Shown one piece after another: positions 6,592-12,482 of a DNA stretch of 12,966 nt (the first letter of the stretch is position 1; every line of letters begins with the position of its first letter). Under the pieces are notes generated by a model. The model worked only from the letters and a program-made list of their open reading frames with translations, did not search any database and had not been told where the DNA came from. This stretch comes from UBA11858 sp964589145. GTDB taxonomy: Bacteria; Chloroflexota; Anaerolineae; Anaerolineales; UBA11858. The translations under genes and the position numbers were made by a program. Location of the stretch: assembly GCA_964589145.1 (NCBI GenBank), contig CAZPSL010000208.1, positions 1-12,966 of the forward strand. The letters are read 5' to 3'.

Positions 6592-6612
6592 GTTGTTCAA
6601 TCTTCAACTTTC
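6575..6612 (-). other. Hairpin spanning the parA stop codon
   Basis: GAAAGTTGAAGGTTGA (6575-6590) pairs with TCAATCTTCAACTTTC (6597-6612) with one G-U or mismatch position and a six-base loop. The right arm contains the last codons of parA and its TGA stop (6597-6599). No T-run follows. It may set the 3' end or stability of parA mRNA within a parA-parB transcript, but this is inference. Confidence 0.7.
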
Positions 6613-7379
6613 GCATTATCCTGCTCAATCATCTCCCGCGCCAGGGCTTCATACGCCAGCGCACCGCTGGATTTGGGGTCGTACACCGAGATCGGCACGC
6701 CGTAGGATGGGGCTTCCGCCAGGCGGATGCTGCGGGGGATGACGGCTTTGAACACCAGGTTGGGGAAAAATCTCTGCACCTCCGCGACCACATCATTGGC
6801 AAGATTGGTGCGGGAATCGAACATGGTCAGGATCACGCCGCGCACGCGCAGATCAGGCACCAGGGCGCGGCGGACGCGCTCGATGGTCTTGGTGAGTTGA
6901 CCGAGGCCCTCCAGGGCCAGGTACTCACACTGGACGGGGATCAGCACCCCGTCTTTGGCGGCCGCCAGCCCGTTCAGGGTCAGCAGCCCCAGCGAGGGCG
7001 GGCAATCAATCAAAATGTAGTCATAGCGGGTGAGAGCGGGTTCCAGTGCCCGGCGGAGACGGGTTTCCCGCGCTGGTTCGTCCACCAGTTCCACCTCCGC
7101 TCCCGCCAGCGCCGGAGAAGCAGGCAAAATCGAGAGTTTGAGTTTTGGATTTCTGAGAATGTTGAGCGCGCCGCCATCCAGGCTGAGCAGGGCATCGTAA
7201 CTGCTGCGCTGGAGACTGTGCTTGTCAATGCTTAACGATGATGTGGCGTTTGCCTGGGGGTCAATATCCACCAGCAGGACGCGCTTGCCTAACCGCGCCA
7301 GGTAAGCGCCCAGGTTGATGGTGGTAGTGGTTTTGCCAACTCCGCCTTTCTGGTTGGCGAGCGCGTAGATGAATGCCAT
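6597..7379 (-). CDS. parA: Chromosome partitioning ATPase ParA (Soj)
   Basis: ParA is a deviant Walker-A ATPase that forms a dynamic gradient on the nucleoid and moves ParB-bound origins. The 260-residue product starts MAFIYALANQKGGVGKTT, with the signature Walker A (11-18, lysines 11 and 16). It continues with LLVDIDPQANATSSL (Asp38/Asp40, Walker A') and LIDCPPSLGLLTLNGL, followed by the Walker B region and the conserved GVILTMFDSRTNLA. The ATG at 7379 is chosen because the family begins there; an open frame extends 73 codons further but encodes translated heptamer repeats. No Shine-Dalgarno is present and the repeat tract runs almost to the ATG. It is followed by parB and preceded by a PfkB-family kinase gene on the same strand. 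Confidence 0.95.
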   Translation of the reverse strand: MAFIYALANQKGGVGKTTTTINLGAYLARLGKRVLLVDIDPQANATSSLSIDKHSLQRSSYDALLSLDGGALNILRNPKLKLSILPASPALAGAEVELVDEPARETRLRRALEPALTRYDYILIDCPPSLGLLTLNGLAAAKDGVLIPVQCEYLALEGLGQLTKTIERVRRALVPDLRVRGVILTMFDSRTNLANDVVAEVQRFFPNLVFKAVIPRSIRLAEAPSYGVPISVYDPKSSGALAYEALAREMIEQDNAKVED

Positions 7380-7383
7380 GGGA

Positions 7384-7488
7384 GTTGAATGTTGAAAGTT
7401 GAGGGTTGAAGGTTGAGGATTGAAAATTGAAGATTGAAGATGGGTGGCGGGTGGCGAATAACGGATGGCGGATGGCGAATGGCGATGA
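7384..7488 (+). repeat. Fifteen tandem heptamers abutting the parA start
   Basis: These 105 bases read as exactly fifteen 7-bp units: first eight of the type GTTGAAN/ATTGAAN (7384-7439), then seven of the type GCGGATG/GCGAATG (7440-7488). There is no phase slip across the change of type. The tract ends four bases before the parA ATG and forms most of the pfkB-parA gap (7380-7539). It is not a CRISPR array: units are adjacent and have no spacers. Confidence 0.88.
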
Positions 7489-7539
7489 CGGGAGCCACTG
7501 CCCGCTATTTGCCGCCTGCTGGCCGCTTCCGGCTTCCGG

Positions 7540-8394
7540 TTACGCCAGCACTTCCACCCGCGCGGCTTCGACCTCCGCCGGAGTGGGGAGACCGGCAACG
7601 CCGACGCGGGTCACGGAAACCGCGGCCAGTTCCGAGGCAAAGCGGGCGGCTTCCCAGGGGTCGCCGGTGGTGTGCAGCCGGTGAAAAAACGCAGTGGCGA
7701 AAATATCGCCCGCGCCGACGGTGTCCACCGCCTCCACTTCTGGGGGGCGGATGCGGCGCACATCGCCGTTCCAGTACACCCGCACGCCCTCGCCGCCTTC
7801 GGTGACGGCCAGCACCCGGCTGGAAACCGCCATTTCTTCGATGCGCTCCTCGTCGTGCTGCACGTCCTCCACGCTGATCACCGCCGCGTCCAGCCGTTCC
7901 AGCACGAAGGCGGCTTCAGGCCACTCTGCGGGGGAAACGTGCCCGCTCTCGTCCCAGGTGCGCAGCCAGCCCTGCGGGGTGGCGCAAATCATCGAATTGG
8001 GGAAGTGCCGCACCAGGTCGGGTTCGACCTCCTGGGCGATGGGGGCAAGATGTACAACCGGGGCGTTCCGCCAGGCTTCGGGGATGTGCTGAAACCCCAG
8101 AGCGGGGGCGCGGCTGTGCAGGATTTGAACGCGTCCCGCGGGGGTTTCGCGGTTCTCGAAGGTGGTGCTGGCCTCCGCAGGATGACTGACCATCGAGACG
8201 CCCTCCAGATGTCCGTTGAGGGGGAACTCCTCCCCCCAGGCGGTCACCAGCCCGACGCGCAGCCCCAGGGCGCGTGCCATCAAGGCGGAATACGCCACCG
8301 TGCCCCCCAGCCGATCCCCGTCCGGGGTCAGGTCGCGGGAGAGGTGGCCGATCAGGAGGTAATCAACGGGTTCCAGGCGGGTGAGGGAAAGCAT
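7540..8394 (-). CDS. PfkB/ribokinase-family sugar or nucleoside kinase
   Basis: The 284-residue product belongs to the PfkB carbohydrate kinase superfamily, which phosphorylates sugars or nucleosides with ATP. Seen in order are an N-terminal GHLSRDLTPDGDRLGGTVAY (16-35), with the conserved Gly-Gly of the substrate lid, and the C-terminal signature EAVDTVGAGDIFATAF. The latter carries the anion-hole GAGD (227-230) and catalytic Asp230. The substrate cannot be assigned. The ATG at 8394 is preferred over an upstream in-frame start that would add 37 unlike residues, and because a TATAAT lies six bases before it. That arrangement implies a leaderless mRNA. It is first in the minus-strand run pfkB-parA-parB-nurA. 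Confidence 0.85.
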   Translation of the reverse strand: MLSLTRLEPVDYLLIGHLSRDLTPDGDRLGGTVAYSALMARALGLRVGLVTAWGEEFPLNGHLEGVSMVSHPAEASTTFENRETPAGRVQILHSRAPALGFQHIPEAWRNAPVVHLAPIAQEVEPDLVRHFPNSMICATPQGWLRTWDESGHVSPAEWPEAAFVLERLDAAVISVEDVQHDEERIEEMAVSSRVLAVTEGGEGVRVYWNGDVRRIRPPEVEAVDTVGAGDIFATAFFHRLHTTGDPWEAARFASELAAVSVTRVGVAGLPTPAEVEAARVEVLA

Positions 8395-8400
8395 GGGGGA

Positions 8401-8427
8401 ATTATACCGCAACCTGAATGCAGGCAA
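8401..8427 (-). promoter_or_regulatory. Promoter of the pfkB-parA-parB-nurA run, leaderless arrangement
   Basis: On the minus strand, TATAAT (8401-8406) is a perfect -10 and TTGCCT (8422-8427) a fair -35 with a short 15-bp spacer. Exactly six bases separate the -10 from the ATG, so the normal transcription start falls on the A of the start codon. No Shine-Dalgarno is present. Confidence 0.65.
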
Positions 8428-8451
8428 GATGGACGTTCCGGTTTTCAACAC

Positions 8452-8514
8452 AAATATCCGCGAATAACACGAATGGCACGAATTTTCGTTCTTTATTCGC
8501 TGCACTCATGTTGA
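8452..8514 (+). repeat. Dispersed ACGAAT-rich repeat, copy 2
   Basis: It contains CGCGAATAACACGAAT, GCACGAATTTTCGT and ATTCGCTGCACTCATGTT in the same order and orientation as 2531-2602, with small deletions. It lies upstream of the pfkB promoter, within a 227-bp gap that holds no gene. Confidence 0.6.
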
Positions 8515-8521
8515 ACACCAC

Positions 8522-8560
8522 AAGAAAAACGGCTGGCGAGTTTGTGAGGCGCGCCAGCCG
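8522..8560 (-). terminator. Rho-independent terminator for the yidC-jag transcript
   Basis: On the minus strand, CGGCTGGCG (8552-8560) pairs with CGCCAGCCG (8530-8538) over 9 bp and is followed by TTTTTCTTG. It lies downstream of jag and of the REPIN-like palindrome, separating the ribosomal/insertase cluster from the kinase-par run. Confidence 0.8.
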
Positions 8561-8569
8561 GGGAAAAAC

Positions 8570-8625
8570 GTAGGGGCGTGATTGATCACGCCCCTGCTAC
8601 AGGGCGTGATCAATCACGCCCCTAC
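8570..8625. repeat. REPIN-like double palindrome overlapping the jag stop
   Basis: The outer arms (8570-8593 and 8602-8625) are perfect 24-bp inverted repeats around the eight bases CTGCTACA. Each arm is itself a hairpin: GGGGCGTGAT, TG, ATCACGCCCC. Each begins at its outer foot with GTAG. A GTAG foot plus two REP palindromes in inverted order is the layout described for REPINs/BIMEs moved by RAYT transposases. The stop codon TAG of jag (8622-8624, minus strand) lies inside the right arm. No RAYT gene is in the window. Confidence 0.8.
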
Positions 8626-9386
8626 TTGGGGTAAATCACAACTTTGCGGCGGTCGCCCTCGCCGCTGCTTTCGGTGTAAACATCGTCGCGGCCGCGCAGT
8701 TCAATGTGGATGATGCGCCGTTCGCTGGCGGGCATCGGCTCCAGGGACTGGCGGCGGCCAGTCTCAGCGACCTGGTCGGCGACGCGGCGGGCGAGTTGGC
8801 GCAACTGCTGCTCGCGGCGGTGACGGTAGCCCTCCACATCTACGGTGAGGGGCACGGAACGCCCCAGTTCCTTGCCGACGATCAGGGTGGTGATGTATTG
8901 CAGGGCGTTGAGGGTCTCCGCCCTGCGCCCGATGAGGATGCTGAGGTCGTCGCCGCGGATGTCCACCAGGATGGGCTGCTGCCCGTGGTAGTCGGCGCCC
9001 TCCACGTAGGCGGCGGTGACGCTGGCGCTGACTTTCATCTTTTCCAGCAGTTCGGCGACGGTGTCGCGGGCAACTTGCAGGACGGGATCAACTTCGGGTT
9101 CTGGCTCATCGGCAGCGGCCGAGGGGGTCGGAGGTTCTTCTTCAGGCTGGGCTTCTGCATCAGGAACGGAATCCTCTTCCGGTTCCGGGGTCGGCGGCTC
9201 CGCCTTGAGGGTCAGGCGGACACGCGCTTCCCGCGCGCCTATCCCGAACAATCCCTTGTTGCCTTCATCCAAAACTTCGATTTCGACTGCATCCTGAGAG
9301 ACTCCCAGTTGCGCCAATCCCTGCCGGATGGCTTCCTCAATGCTGGGGGCAGTGGTTTCGAGAGAGGTACGAAAATCTTCAATCAT
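8622..9386 (-). CDS. jag: RNA-binding protein KhpB (Jag/EloR family)
   Basis: KhpB is a cytoplasmic RNA-binding protein tied to cell elongation and small-RNA control in Gram-positive bacteria, almost always next to yidC. The 254-residue product shows three parts. A Jag N-domain (about 6-55) includes GNKGLFGIGAREARV. An acidic Pro/Glu-rich linker (62-100) is probably disordered. A KH domain (about 107-180) has a GRRAETLNALQ loop (153-163). An R3H domain contains SERRIIHIEL (221-230) with the Arg-x3-His pair (223-227). The start at 9386 has GGGAGA seven bases upstream and lies 13 bp after yidC. Its stop codon falls inside the REPIN-like palindrome, so the 3' end of the message is highly structured. 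Confidence 0.93.
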   Translation of the reverse strand: MIEDFRTSLETTAPSIEEAIRQGLAQLGVSQDAVEIEVLDEGNKGLFGIGAREARVRLTLKAEPPTPEPEEDSVPDAEAQPEEEPPTPSAAADEPEPEVDPVLQVARDTVAELLEKMKVSASVTAAYVEGADYHGQQPILVDIRGDDLSILIGRRAETLNALQYITTLIVGKELGRSVPLTVDVEGYRHRREQQLRQLARRVADQVAETGRRQSLEPMPASERRIIHIELRGRDDVYTESSGEGDRRKVVIYPK

Positions 9387-9399
9387 GCGGTTCTCCCTT

Positions 9400-10149
9400 T
9401 TACTTTTGCATACTCTTGGGGAGCAGGTTTTTCCAATCCAGGCGTCCCATCAGCGCGTACTGGATGATGCTGGCAAGGTTGCTGGTGATAAAGTAAATTG
9501 CCAGCCCGGAGGGGAAACTGTACGCCAGCCAGCCCATGAAGAGCGGCATGTAGAGGCTCATCATCTGGTTCATCTGGGAACTCTGGTCGCCGGAATCCGG
9601 GTTGACCGGGGTCATCATTTTGGTTTGCAGGTAACTGGTAGCAGCAACCAGTACGGCCAGCAAGGGAAAACCAAATCCGGCGATGTAAATGCGCTCCGGC
9701 TGGCTGAGGTCCATCCACAAAAACTGGCGGTTTAGTGGGATGAGTGCCGCACCGTAGGAGATGTGTTTGGAGAGGTTGAGCAGTTGCAGCGGGGTGACGG
9801 CCAGCGAGCGGGTGATGGACTGGTACAGCGCGATGATGATGGGGAACTGGATCAGTGTGGGCAAACAGGAGCCAAAGGGGCTGACGCCCTTTTCCTTGTA
9901 GATGCGCATCTGCTCCTGCGAAAGTTTTTCCTTGTCGTTTTTGTATTTTTTCTGGATTTCTTTCCACTCTTTGGATTGCTGCAAATCCTGCATGGCCTGG
10001 GTGCTCTTCATCTGTTTGGCGGTGAGCGGGTAGGTGAGCAGGCGGATGATCAGGGTCAGGGCGATGATCGCCAACCCAAAGTTGTGCCCCAGAAACTCAT
10101 AGATGATGAGAAGGATGTTGATAAAAACAGAGATTACGGCATCCCACAT
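9400..10149 (-). CDS. yidC: Membrane protein insertase YidC/Oxa1
   Basis: YidC inserts and folds membrane proteins alone or with the Sec translocon. The 249-residue product is the short form lacking the large periplasmic domain of Proteobacteria. The first membrane helix carries the conserved hydrophilic-groove arginine (IIRLLTYPLT, Arg36). A charged coiled-coil hairpin follows (about 50-88, KEWKEIQKKYKNDKEKLSQE). The motif GVSPFGSCLPTLIQFPIIIALYQ leads into the second core helix, with three further helices at about 155-175, 195-212 and 215-233. The ATG at 10149 follows GAGG at a normal distance. It is placed between the PQQ lipoprotein gene and jag, all in one direction with short gaps. Confidence 0.95.
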   Translation of the reverse strand: MWDAVISVFINILLIIYEFLGHNFGLAIIALTLIIRLLTYPLTAKQMKSTQAMQDLQQSKEWKEIQKKYKNDKEKLSQEQMRIYKEKGVSPFGSCLPTLIQFPIIIALYQSITRSLAVTPLQLLNLSKHISYGAALIPLNRQFLWMDLSQPERIYIAGFGFPLLAVLVAATSYLQTKMMTPVNPDSGDQSSQMNQMMSLYMPLFMGWLAYSFPSGLAIYFITSNLASIIQYALMGRLDWKNLLPKSMQK

Positions 10150-10179
10150 AGGGTTTTCCTCTTCGGTGTGCGGCGGTGG

Positions 10180-11274
10180 CTATTTTTCTTCGGCGGTGGT
10201 GAACTGCCACTGCTGAGCGCCTTCGGCGTTGAAGGCGTAGAGGGTCAGGTCGCCTTTGTCGGTGGCGACCAGAAGCAGGTCACCGGCAGCGATGGGCCCC
10301 GAATGGAGGGGCTGGTCAAACTCTTTTGTCCAGCGGGTTGCGCCATCACGGGTGACCGCATACAGCGTTCCGGCCTGATTGGTGAAGTACAGGCCATCGT
10401 CGGTGAGCAGCGGCGTGCCGACAATTTCGCTGCCGGTGGGCAAACTCCACAATTGCGATTGTGTGTTGCGGTCAACAGCGTAAAAATTGCCGGCGATGTC
10501 GGCGAAATAGAGCGTATCTCCATCCAGGACAGGGCTGGTCCAAACCCAGTCGGCAGTGGGAAACTTCCACAGGATTTTGCCATCAGCAGCGTTGATGGCG
10601 ACCAGTTCGTTGAGGAACGAGCCGATGTAGAGCGTTTTCCCATCCTCGCTGACGGCGGGGGAGCCAACGCTGGCCCCGCCGAGCGGTTCGCTGCGCCAAA
10701 GGGTGCTGCCATCGCGCGGGTTGATGGCATACACGCTGTGATCCATTGAAGCCAGATACACACAGTCGCAATCGGGACCCGCCGCAGGCTTCGCCCAGTT
10801 CTCGTTCTCCGCGGTGAAGGGGGAAGCCCAGATGGAGCGTCCGCTCACATTCAGCGCGTAGAGATTTTTATCGGCGGAGGGGGCGAAAATTTTCCCGTTG
10901 ACAATCAGGGTACTGCCGATGTAACGGTCGGTTGCGCCTTCAAACTGCCAGTTTTCCTGGCCGGTTTTCGCATCCAGGCTGTAAAGGATGTTGTTGTACC
11001 CTCCAACGATCACCTGCCCGTCATCGGTGATTTGCGGGGCAGCATAAAACGTGACCTTGCTGTTCTTTTCCATCACAGCGGGGAAGCGCCATCGCTCCGT
11101 GCCGTTTTCAAGGTTGATGGCATACACCTGCGTGCTAAAAGCGATGTAAGCAGTCTCGTCGTCAGCAGTGATGCCGGGCCAGCCGGAAGCCTGCAATCGG
11201 CTGCCCGAACACGAACTTAAAGCCAGCATCAACAACAGGGCGGCAAGCAGGGGAATGGTAAGTTTTTTGGTCAT
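10180..11274 (-). CDS. Predicted lipoprotein, eight-repeat PQQ-like beta-propeller
   Basis: The 364-residue product begins with a lipoprotein signal peptide: KK, a hydrophobic stretch, then the lipobox LSSC with Cys22 as the probable lipidated residue. Eight repeats of the form (L/V)YA(I/L)N...G...W follow at about 50, 98, 138, 181, 224, 264, 304 and 345, suggesting a complete eight-bladed propeller of the PQQ/BamB-like fold. The PQQ-quinoprotein catalytic residues cannot be identified, so it is probably a binding protein, not an enzyme. The ATG at 11274 is chosen because it places the signal peptide at the N terminus. It lies between yidD and yidC, so a role in membrane or surface protein assembly is possible but unproven. 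Confidence 0.8.
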   Translation of the reverse strand: MTKKLTIPLLAALLLMLALSSCSGSRLQASGWPGITADDETAYIAFSTQVYAINLENGTERWRFPAVMEKNSKVTFYAAPQITDDGQVIVGGYNNILYSLDAKTGQENWQFEGATDRYIGSTLIVNGKIFAPSADKNLYALNVSGRSIWASPFTAENENWAKPAAGPDCDCVYLASMDHSVYAINPRDGSTLWRSEPLGGASVGSPAVSEDGKTLYIGSFLNELVAINAADGKILWKFPTADWVWTSPVLDGDTLYFADIAGNFYAVDRNTQSQLWSLPTGSEIVGTPLLTDDGLYFTNQAGTLYAVTRDGATRWTKEFDQPLHSGPIAAGDLLLVATDKGDLTLYAFNAEGAQQWQFTTAEEK

Positions 11275-11315
11275 AGTTTTCAGATGCTCAATAATCACAA
11301 GCGGATTATTGAAGG

Positions 11316-11639
11316 TTACGGAACAGGGTCGTACCCGCCGGGGTTGAAAGGGTTGCATCGCAGCACCCGCCAGGCAGCCATCAATCCGCCTTTGATCACG
11401 CCGTATTTGTAAACCGCCCGATAGCCGTAATGGGAACAGGTCGGGTAAAAACGGCAGGTGTTGGGCGGCAGGGTGCGCGAGAACGTCAACTGGTAGAGAC
11501 GGATGAGCAGCAGCAAAGGGATGCGCGGCAAATTCCCCGGTGTGAGGGGCAAATCGCTGATCTTGGGGTCTGCGTCGTGATGGTGGGATTCTTCCGTTTC
11601 GGAGACTTCCAGGTGATCGAGATGGAACTCAGTTGACAT
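11316..11639 (-). CDS. yidD: Membrane protein insertion efficiency factor YidD
   Basis: YidD is a small membrane-associated protein encoded between rnpA and yidC in many bacteria and reported to aid YidC-dependent insertion. The 107-residue product carries the family core from about residue 41: LLLIRLYQLTFSR, then CRFYPTCSHYGYRAV with three conserved cysteines (62, 68 and later 95), and RVLRCNPFNPGGYDPVP at the end. The ATG at 11639 has AAAGGA just upstream and overlaps the end of rnpA by 11 bp, as is common. The first 35 or so residues are an extra acidic, His-rich segment (HLDHLEVSETEESHHHD) absent from the short family members. Confidence 0.92.
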   Translation of the reverse strand: MSTEFHLDHLEVSETEESHHHDADPKISDLPLTPGNLPRIPLLLLIRLYQLTFSRTLPPNTCRFYPTCSHYGYRAVYKYGVIKGGLMAAWRVLRCNPFNPGGYDPVP

Positions 11640-11979
11640 TGTTTCCTTTGAGCACGCCGGCCCGTCGGAGCAGGCGGTCAATCGCGGTTTGGAGTTCAGG
11701 AGAACCGGCTTCGTGGATGGATTTGCGGGCCAGAAAGATCAAATCCCATCCGGGCTGGATTTCGCCGATGCGGGGACGGATGGCCTCCCGGATGCGGCGT
11801 TTGGCCCGGTTGCGGAGGACCGCGTTCCCCACCGAGCGGCCTGCGCTCACCCCGAAGCGTGTACTTTCCAGTTCGTTCGGGTGGACAATCAATACAACAA
11901 ACGGGTGGGCATAAGATTTCCCTAACCGCCGCACCCGCTTGAAATCAGTTGATTTCCGCAGACGAAATTTCCGCTTCAT
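11629..11979 (-). CDS. rnpA: Ribonuclease P protein component
   Basis: RnpA binds the RNase P RNA and assists removal of tRNA 5' leaders. The 116-residue product has the family's usual length, a basic start (MKRKFRLRKSTDFKRV), FGVSAGRSVGNAV, and the RNA-binding RNR helix (GNAVLRNRAKRRIRE, 51-65). It follows rpmH by about 40 bp. No good Shine-Dalgarno precedes the ATG; instead a small stem CCCAG-GCA-CTGGG lies directly against it and overlaps an alternative stem GTGCC/GGCAC. The 3' end overlaps the yidD start. Confidence 0.95.
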   Translation of the reverse strand: MKRKFRLRKSTDFKRVRRLGKSYAHPFVVLIVHPNELESTRFGVSAGRSVGNAVLRNRAKRRIREAIRPRIGEIQPGWDLIFLARKSIHEAGSPELQTAIDRLLRRAGVLKGNNVN

Positions 11980-12003
11980 CCCAGTGCCTGGGTGGCACGC
12001 CTG

Positions 12004-12019
12004 CCGGATTCTTGTCCGG
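12004..12019 (-). other. Small hairpin just after the rpmH stop
   Basis: CCGGA and TCCGG pair around six bases immediately after the TAA of rpmH on the minus strand. There is no T-run, so read-through to rnpA is expected. It may help set the ratio of rpmH to rnpA message, which is a guess. Confidence 0.4.
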
Positions 12020-12196
12020 TTAACTCTTCCAATTAATCTTCTTGACGTGGTTGTTCATCTTCGGCGCCAGGACGTGACGGCCTTTCTGGCGGCGGCGTTT
12101 GAGCACCCTGCGCCCGCCCTTGGTGGACATCCGGGCGCGGAATCCGTGAACGCGCGCGCGACGCCGAATTTTAGGTTGGTAGGTTCGTTTTGGCAT
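12020..12196 (-). CDS. rpmH: 50S ribosomal protein L34, with C-terminal extension
   Basis: L34 is a small basic protein of the large ribosomal subunit. The 58-residue product starts MPKRTYQPKIRRRARVHGFR and continues ARMSTKGGRRVLKRRRQKGR, which is the whole usual L34 sequence. It then runs on with HVLAPKMNNHVKKINWKS, 14 or so residues more than the normal 44-47. The ATG at 12196 has GAGG about nine bases upstream. It leads the cluster rpmH-rnpA-yidD-lipoprotein-yidC-jag, with a promoter at 12266-12293. Confidence 0.93.
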   Translation of the reverse strand: MPKRTYQPKIRRRARVHGFRARMSTKGGRRVLKRRRQKGRHVLAPKMNNHVKKINWKS

Positions 12197-12240
12197 ATTG
12201 GCTTACCTCGTGCATATCGCAAGTTTTCTAATGTGGGATA

Positions 12241-12259
12241 GCCTCTTTCGACAAGAGGC
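12241..12259 (-). promoter_or_regulatory. 5'-terminal hairpin of the rpmH leader
   Basis: On the minus strand GCCTCTT (12259-12253) pairs with AAGAGGC (12247-12241) around a five-base loop. The predicted transcription start is 12259, so the stem would begin at the very first nucleotide. Such a 5'-end stem is known to protect messages from 5'-dependent decay. Confidence 0.6.
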
Positions 12260-12265
12260 CGAGCG

Positions 12266-12293
12266 ATTATACCGTAGCAGGGAGATTTGTAAA
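12266..12293 (-). promoter_or_regulatory. Sigma-70-type promoter of the rpmH cluster
   Basis: On the minus strand TTTACA (12288-12293) and a perfect TATAAT (12266-12271) are 16 bp apart. The predicted start near 12259 gives a 63-base leader. The right-hand repeat element B begins 17 bp upstream of the -35. Confidence 0.8.
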
Positions 12294-12309
12294 GGCACAA
12301 CCGTTCTCT

Positions 12310-12444
12310 GGGTGCAAGCAAATGTTGTAGAAAGTGGGCAGTCGTATGGGCGTTGCTTCCTTTCCCCCCACCCAACCCTCCCCCCGACGGGGGGAGGGCA
12401 AGGGAGGGGGGACCACCGGCGTTCTACATCTTTTGCCTGCACCC
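12310..12444. mobile_element. 135-bp inverted-repeat element, copy B (intact)
   Basis: The left end GGGTGCAAGCAAATGTTGTA (12310-12329) and the right end, read in reverse as GGGTGCAGGCAAAAGATGTA (12425-12444), form terminal inverted repeats matching at about 21 of 25 positions. The centre is a near-perfect palindrome of C-runs (12364-12385) and G-runs (12389-12411). Copy A (3828-4068) aligns to the reverse complement over its whole length once its MITE is removed. No ORF is present. It lies between the TtcA-like gene and the rpmH promoter. Confidence 0.78.
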
Positions 12445-12482
12445 GAAGTGGGGGGTAATCTTGCCGCTCTGCGTTTCGATCT

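Noticed and set aside
7384..7488. CRISPR array
   Set aside because: Units are 7 bp and contiguous, without spacers, and no cas gene is nearby.
6532..7539. parS sites near parAB
   Set aside because: No sequence close to TGTTCCACGTGGAACA was found by eye in the window.
7380..7598. A 73-residue N-terminal extension of ParA
   Set aside because: It is only translated heptamer repeat and the end of the kinase gene; ParA family sequence begins at the ATG at 7379.
12197..12482. Replication origin beside rpmH
   Set aside because: rpmH often borders oriC, but no dnaA gene and no cluster of TTATCCACA-like boxes were seen; the gap is a promoter and a repeat element.
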